64,000 nucleotides of DNA from Cohaesibacter celericrescens (GTDB lineage: Bacteria > Pseudomonadota > Alphaproteobacteria > Rhizobiales > Cohaesibacteraceae), in the NCBI RefSeq assembly GCF_002866925.1, contig NZ_PKUQ01000001.1:496001-560000 (forward strand), read 5' to 3'. Positions 60,510-64,000 of this stretch are shown one piece after another. A model generated the notes under the pieces. The model worked only from the letters and a program-made list of their open reading frames with translations. It searched no databases and was not told the origin of the DNA. Positions within the stretch are counted from its first letter, which is position 1. Every line of letters starts with the position of its first letter. The position numbers were made by a program, and so were the translations under genes.

Positions 60510-61667
60510 ATGGCCTTACACTTTTCCCCGGATGAATTCAAAAGCCGAAAGGCCTCCGTGTTGGCAAAAATGGCAGACCGCAAACTGGATGCGATGCTGA
60601 TATTTGCGCAGGAAAGCATGTATTGGCTGACGGGATATGACACGACAGGCTATAATCTGTTTCAATGTCTGGTCCTACGCAAGAACGGCGAGACAGACCT
60701 TCTGACCCGTTCTGCCGATATGCGGCAAGCCAAAAGAACATCCAATATCAAGCATGTGCACATATGGGCAGATCGGGTAAAGAAAAAAGCCTCACCTGCC
60801 GTACAATTGCGTGGTTTGCTGGAAGATCTGGATCTGCTGGGTTGCCGCATTGGCATCGAATATGACACCCATGGCCTGACAGCAAAGGACGGCCGCACCC
60901 TTGATGAATCCCTACGATCATTTGCTGATTGTGAAGATGCCTCACGCATCATCCCCCCTTTACAGGCCATCAAGTCCGGTGCGGAAATTGCTTATTTGCG
61001 CAAAGCTGGTGAACTGACAGATTTGGCTCTGAACGAAACCCTGCCCCTCATCAAGGCCGGCGCAGACGAAGGCAAGATCCTGGCATCCATGCAGGGGGCC
61101 ATTTTGGAAGCGGGGGGAGATTACCCCGCCCATCATTTTGTGGTTGGCTCAGGCGAAGACGCCCTGCTTTGCCGCTACAAGACCGGCCGGCGCCAACTAC
61201 AGTCACAGGACCAACTGACTTTGGAGTGGGCCGGCGCCTTCCGCCACTATCATACACCGGCGATACGCACCGTAATCATTGGAGCCCCCCTCCCCCGCCA
61301 TCGTGAATTATATGACATCGCTACTGCCGCTCTTTCAGCAGTCGAAGACGTCATGCGCCCGGGCAATAATATTGGCGACCTCTACGACACCCATGCACGG
61401 GTCATTGATGGAATGGGAGGCCATGCTCATCGCCTCAATGCCTGTGGCTACAGCGTCGGGGCAAGCTTTGCACCCAGCTGGATGGACTGGCCTTTGATCT
61501 ATCGTGGCAATGAAAATAAAATCTGCCCGAATATGACCTTATTTGCCCATATGATCTTGATGGATAGCGATCAGAATGTCGCCATGTGTCTGGGGCAAAC
61601 ATACGTCACAACGGAAGCAGAACCGGAACCACTTTCAAGCCTGCCGATGGATCTTCTGATCCGGTAG
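60510..61667 (+). CDS. M24 (Xaa-Pro/creatinase-like) family protein with altered metal site
   Basis: 385 aa with an N-terminal creatinase domain and a C-terminal pita-bread fold. Resembles ectoine hydrolase DoeA and creatinase rather than a proper aminopeptidase P: where metallo-M24 enzymes have 'DxG...YxxDxTRT', this reads 'EWAGAFRHYHTPAIRT' near residue 236, so the second Asp is replaced; and the usual 'GHGIG' reads 'CGYSVG'. A non-metal hydrolase, or another substrate, is suggested. Start ATG with AGGGAG upstream. No ectoine genes are near. Confidence 0.75.
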   Translation: MALHFSPDEFKSRKASVLAKMADRKLDAMLIFAQESMYWLTGYDTTGYNLFQCLVLRKNGETDLLTRSADMRQAKRTSNIKHVHIWADRVKKKASPAVQLRGLLEDLDLLGCRIGIEYDTHGLTAKDGRTLDESLRSFADCEDASRIIPPLQAIKSGAEIAYLRKAGELTDLALNETLPLIKAGADEGKILASMQGAILEAGGDYPAHHFVVGSGEDALLCRYKTGRRQLQSQDQLTLEWAGAFRHYHTPAIRTVIIGAPLPRHRELYDIATAALSAVEDVMRPGNNIGDLYDTHARVIDGMGGHAHRLNACGYSVGASFAPSWMDWPLIYRGNENKICPNMTLFAHMILMDSDQNVAMCLGQTYVTTEAEPEPLSSLPMDLLIR

Positions 61668-61762
61668 CAGCGGTAGCATCCGACTGATTTTGGCAATACG
61701 CACTATTTTGCCCTGCTTCGCATTTGGTTAAGCATTCGACAACCTGGCGGCTCTATTTTGGA

Positions 61763-61785
61763 GGGGAACCCTTTTCGGGTTCCCC
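61763..61785. repeat. Stable hairpin ahead of the lipoprotein gene
   Basis: Perfect 9-bp stem (61763-61771 and 61777-61785), 5-base loop, no T-run on either strand; probably in the 5' untranslated region of the next gene, or the end structure of the previous transcript. Confidence 0.5.
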
Positions 61786-61844
61786 GACTTTGAAACCCAA
61801 GGACCGGTGGAACCGACATCAACTTTATTGCGGAGCAACGGCAC

Positions 61845-62486
61845 ATGTACGTCTTGCAGATGAAAATCATCCGAAAAACCGGTTTGAGCGCCCTTTTGAC
61901 TTTGAGCCTGGCAGCTTGCGCAGGATCTGCCATTCCAACACCTCCAGGAACAATCGGCGAGTCTCCAGCATCAATCATGGACAGCCAGCCCCCTGCGATT
62001 GATTATACAGACTCAAATCAACAGACAGCCCTTGATGACAGCACCAACGGGTTGCCGCCGGCTACAAGTTTGGCCAATTCGAACACCGCGCAAGCCCCTT
62101 CAGTTGGCTATAAAGCTCCAGCGTCAAGCGCCATTCTAACATTCGAGCCAATGGTCGGCGCGCCTAAGGACGTTGCTCGTGAACTGTCCAAATCGCTCGG
62201 CTTGCGCATTGCACAGCAATCCTTGCCAGTCGTCGCGCGCACAGATCAGAAAGTTACCCATCGCATCAAGGGCTATTTCTCAGCCAGCAAGTCAGGGTCA
62301 GATTGTGTTGTTTCTTATGTTTGGGATATTTTTGACGCCAATGGCAAACGGATCAATCGCGTAACCGGCTCTCAAAAAACGGCTATGGTTTCCAGCGATC
62401 CATGGGACAGTGTCAAAGGACCGGTTCTGGACAAAGTGTCCGTCGATACAGCCGCGAAACTAAAAACTTGGCATGCCAGCATATAA
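61845..62486 (+). CDS. Predicted lipoprotein of unknown function
   Basis: 213 aa. Signal with lipobox 'LSLAAC' near residue 25, matched to lgt 4 kb upstream. A Ser/Pro/Thr-rich linker (residues 30-90) is followed by a compact domain 'DVARELSKSLGLRIAQQSLPVVARTDQKVTHRIKGYFSASKSGSDCVVSYVWDIFDANGKRINRVTG'. The last part recalls proteins with a DUF of Rhizobiales, function unknown. GGAG 9 bases upstream of ATG 61845; ATG 61860 is possible. Confidence 0.75.
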   Translation: MYVLQMKIIRKTGLSALLTLSLAACAGSAIPTPPGTIGESPASIMDSQPPAIDYTDSNQQTALDDSTNGLPPATSLANSNTAQAPSVGYKAPASSAILTFEPMVGAPKDVARELSKSLGLRIAQQSLPVVARTDQKVTHRIKGYFSASKSGSDCVVSYVWDIFDANGKRINRVTGSQKTAMVSSDPWDSVKGPVLDKVSVDTAAKLKTWHASI

Positions 62487-62850
62487 ATGCGCGCCAAGCT
62501 CTTGGCTCAAATACAACCAGAAAAATATAAATACACGCAATGATTGCGATTATACAAAAGAAATACACTATTCCTGACGATAAGCCATGCTGTGAGGTAT
62601 TATACTAAAAAAAACGGCATAACCTCGTCGCAGAAACTTTACATTACAGAGATTCCATGATTACAAGGCACCTAGAGTGACCGCCCTCACATTTGGGCGG
62701 TTAAGTTGCTCTAATTATCCAAAAGTGATCAACTTTTCTGCTGTCGGGCTGAAGAGCCCAAAATGGAAAAGGGATAGTGAACAGGGGTGCACCGGAGCCA
62801 TCCCCGACCAGCGGCTCCCCCAATCAGCGAAGCGACAGGACATACGGTTC
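62487..62850 (+). promoter_or_regulatory. Structured upstream region of prs
   Basis: 364 bp without a supported gene. Three hairpins are visible: ACCGCCC/GGGCGGT (62679-62702), GGGCT-GAAG-AGCCC (62746-62760 area), and GGAGCC/GGCTCC (62795-62819 area). These fit a structured 5' leader of prs. It matches no riboswitch class I know; TPP and B12 patterns were checked and do not fit. Confidence 0.4.
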
Positions 62851-63783
62851 ATGAAACTTCTCGCCGGCAATTCCAATCCAACCCTAACCAAGCGCATTGC
62901 AGAATATCTAGGCATTGAGCTCAGCGATGTTTCCGTAAGACGATTTGCGGACCAGGAAATTTTCGTTGAAGTGCATGAAAATGTACGTGGAGAGGATGTC
63001 TTTGTGGTTCAACCCACCTCCTATCCCGCCAACGACCATCTGATGGAACTCCTGATTCTGATTGATGCTCTTCGCCGTGCCTCTGCGCGCCGCATCACAG
63101 CAGTTATTCCCTATTTTGGCTATGCCCGTCAGGACCGCAAACCCGGCCCTCGGACACCAATCTCAGCCAAACTGGTTTCAAACCTGATTTCTCACGCTGG
63201 TGCTGACCGTGTTTTGACGCTTGATTTACACGCAGCCCAAATTCAGGGTTTCTTTGATATCCCAACCGACAATCTCTATTCAGCCCCTGTGCTCTCGCGT
63301 GATATTCTGGAACGCAATGAGGCAGAGAATGTAATGGTTGTCTCCCCTGACGTTGGCGGTGTGGTTCGAGCGCGTGCCCTTGCAAAACGCATCGGAGCTC
63401 CACTTGCAATTGTTGACAAACGCCGTGAACGGGCGGGCGAATCCGAAGTGATGAATATCATCGGTGACGTCAGCGGCCGGCATTGTGTTCTGGTGGACGA
63501 CATCATCGATTCCGGTGGCACACTTTGTAATGCCGCTGAAGCGCTGATAAAAAAAGGTGCAACCTCTGCCACAGCCTACATCACGCATGGCGTGTTGTCC
63601 GGTGGTGCTGTTGCCCGTATCACAGCTTCAAAACTGCGTGAACTGGTGATCACGGATTCGATCGAGCCAACAGAAGCGGTACTCAACGCCCACAACATTC
63701 GGGTACTCAGCGTCGCCAACCTGCTCGGCGAGGCGATTTCTCGAACAGCCAATGAACAATCCGTATCTTCTCTGTTCGATTGA
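62851..63783 (+). CDS. prs: Ribose-phosphate pyrophosphokinase
   Basis: Makes PRPP from ribose 5-phosphate and ATP for nucleotides, His and Trp. 310 aa from the ATG at 62851, giving '[21 protein letters not shown]', the family start; the open frame upstream to 62677 is leader sequence. '[23 protein letters not shown]' (ATP binding), '[18 protein letters not shown]', and the PRPP loop '[17 protein letters not shown]' near residue 215. A terminator follows. Confidence 0.97.
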   Translation: MKLLAGNSNPTLTKRIAEYLGIELSDVSVRRFADQEIFVEVHENVRGEDVFVVQPTSYPANDHLMELLILIDALRRASARRITAVIPYFGYARQDRKPGPRTPISAKLVSNLISHAGADRVLTLDLHAAQIQGFFDIPTDNLYSAPVLSRDILERNEAENVMVVSPDVGGVVRARALAKRIGAPLAIVDKRRERAGESEVMNIIGDVSGRHCVLVDDIIDSGGTLCNAAEALIKKGATSATAYITHGVLSGGAVARITASKLRELVITDSIEPTEAVLNAHNIRVLSVANLLGEAISRTANEQSVSSLFD

Positions 63784-63815
63784 TGTTTTCCGCTCGAATA
63801 GCGAAACGAATAATT

Positions 63816-63845
63816 AAGCCCAGCAGATCTTGCTGGGCTTTTCTT
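63816..63845 (+). terminator. Intrinsic terminator of prs
   Basis: Perfect 10-bp stem (63816-63825 and 63831-63840), 5-base loop, T-run. The remaining 155 bases of the window show no supportable feature. Confidence 0.88.
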
Positions 63846-64000
63846 TTGCCTCATGCTTGATCGTTTGAGGACAGTAAGCAACAAGCTCCAACACAACAGC
63901 ACCCTTAAGACCGTTCAAAAGACTGGAAACTGGCTAAAAAACCGCTATTTTCTAGGCCGCGCCTGCTTGCCATAAACCGCACTTTGCCTTATAAGCCCTC

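Noticed and set aside
62677..62850. TPP or cobalamin riboswitch, or a 58-residue N-terminal extension of Prs
   Set aside because: The GGGGTGC text lacks the CTGAGA and later TPP parts and there is no B12 box; the extension is not homologous to the family and the region folds as RNA.
63576..63902. 108-codon minus-strand ORF at the right end
   Set aside because: Mostly antisense to prs, crosses its terminator, and has no protein-family features.

Overview
The window reads as a stretch of an alphaproteobacterial chromosome, most likely Hyphomicrobiales (Rhizobiales) and probably marine. The evidence is gene order and protein character: rpoD-dnaG-yqeY divergent from carA; lrp and trxB-lysR around an ELM1-like gene; uvrC-pgsA-moaD-moaE; ilvE divergent from a marR-response regulator-histidine kinase set; and lgt-midA-pgeF close to prs. 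The marine-type sortase pair, octaheme cytochrome and sulfide:quinone reductase suggest a coastal or sediment organism. The genus cannot be fixed from sequence alone. No rRNA, tRNA, insertion sequence, prophage or CRISPR array was seen. The first gene (SIMPL family) is cut by the left edge.

Layout. 1-13.9 kb: partial SIMPL gene, rpoD, dnaG, yqeY, carA, a YpfJ-type metallopeptidase, a small XRE regulator with a dense operator-like region, carB and greA. 14-18.1 kb: Lrp-type regulator, ELM1-like protein, trxB, LysR regulator, then a strong small-RNA candidate with an anti-Shine-Dalgarno CUCCUCCC loop. 18.1-27.6 kb: AcoR-like sigma-54 activator divergent from an aldehyde dehydrogenase with a DUF779 gene, msrP, an EF-G-like GTPase and an aspartate aminotransferase. 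28-38 kb, the most accessory part: octaheme tetrathionate-reductase-family cytochrome c with a membrane cytochrome b, a DUF2892 protein, a sortase target broken by a frameshift, its class GN sortase, a PQQ sugar dehydrogenase, an EamA transporter and sulfide:quinone reductase. 38-64 kb: mainly housekeeping genes (uvrB, rlpA-like, rlmJ, uvrC, pgsA, moaDE, ilvE, proC, ubiK, lgt, midA, pgeF, prs) mixed with exported proteins of unknown role and RNase T2.

Working together. rpoD/dnaG/yqeY form a macromolecular-synthesis block. carA and carB encode the two carbamoyl-phosphate synthetase subunits but are separated by two unrelated genes. AcoR, the aldehyde dehydrogenase and DUF779 look like one alcohol/aldehyde or acetoin-type catabolic unit, with a long perfect inverted repeat and a sigma-54-like promoter between the divergent genes. 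The octaheme cytochrome, cytochrome b, DUF2892 protein and SQR suggest respiratory handling of sulfur compounds. moaD/moaE (molybdopterin synthase) supply a cofactor that MsrP needs. Most genes end in clear intrinsic terminators, several of them bidirectional.

Most notable: the CUCCUCCC-loop sRNA (about 17934-18069), the frameshifted sortase substrate beside an intact sortase, the operator cluster in front of the XRE regulator, a tiny membrane-peptide ORF with its own terminator, and DnaG with most zinc ligands replaced. Start codons were chosen by family length and Shine-Dalgarno spacing and are uncertain where stated.
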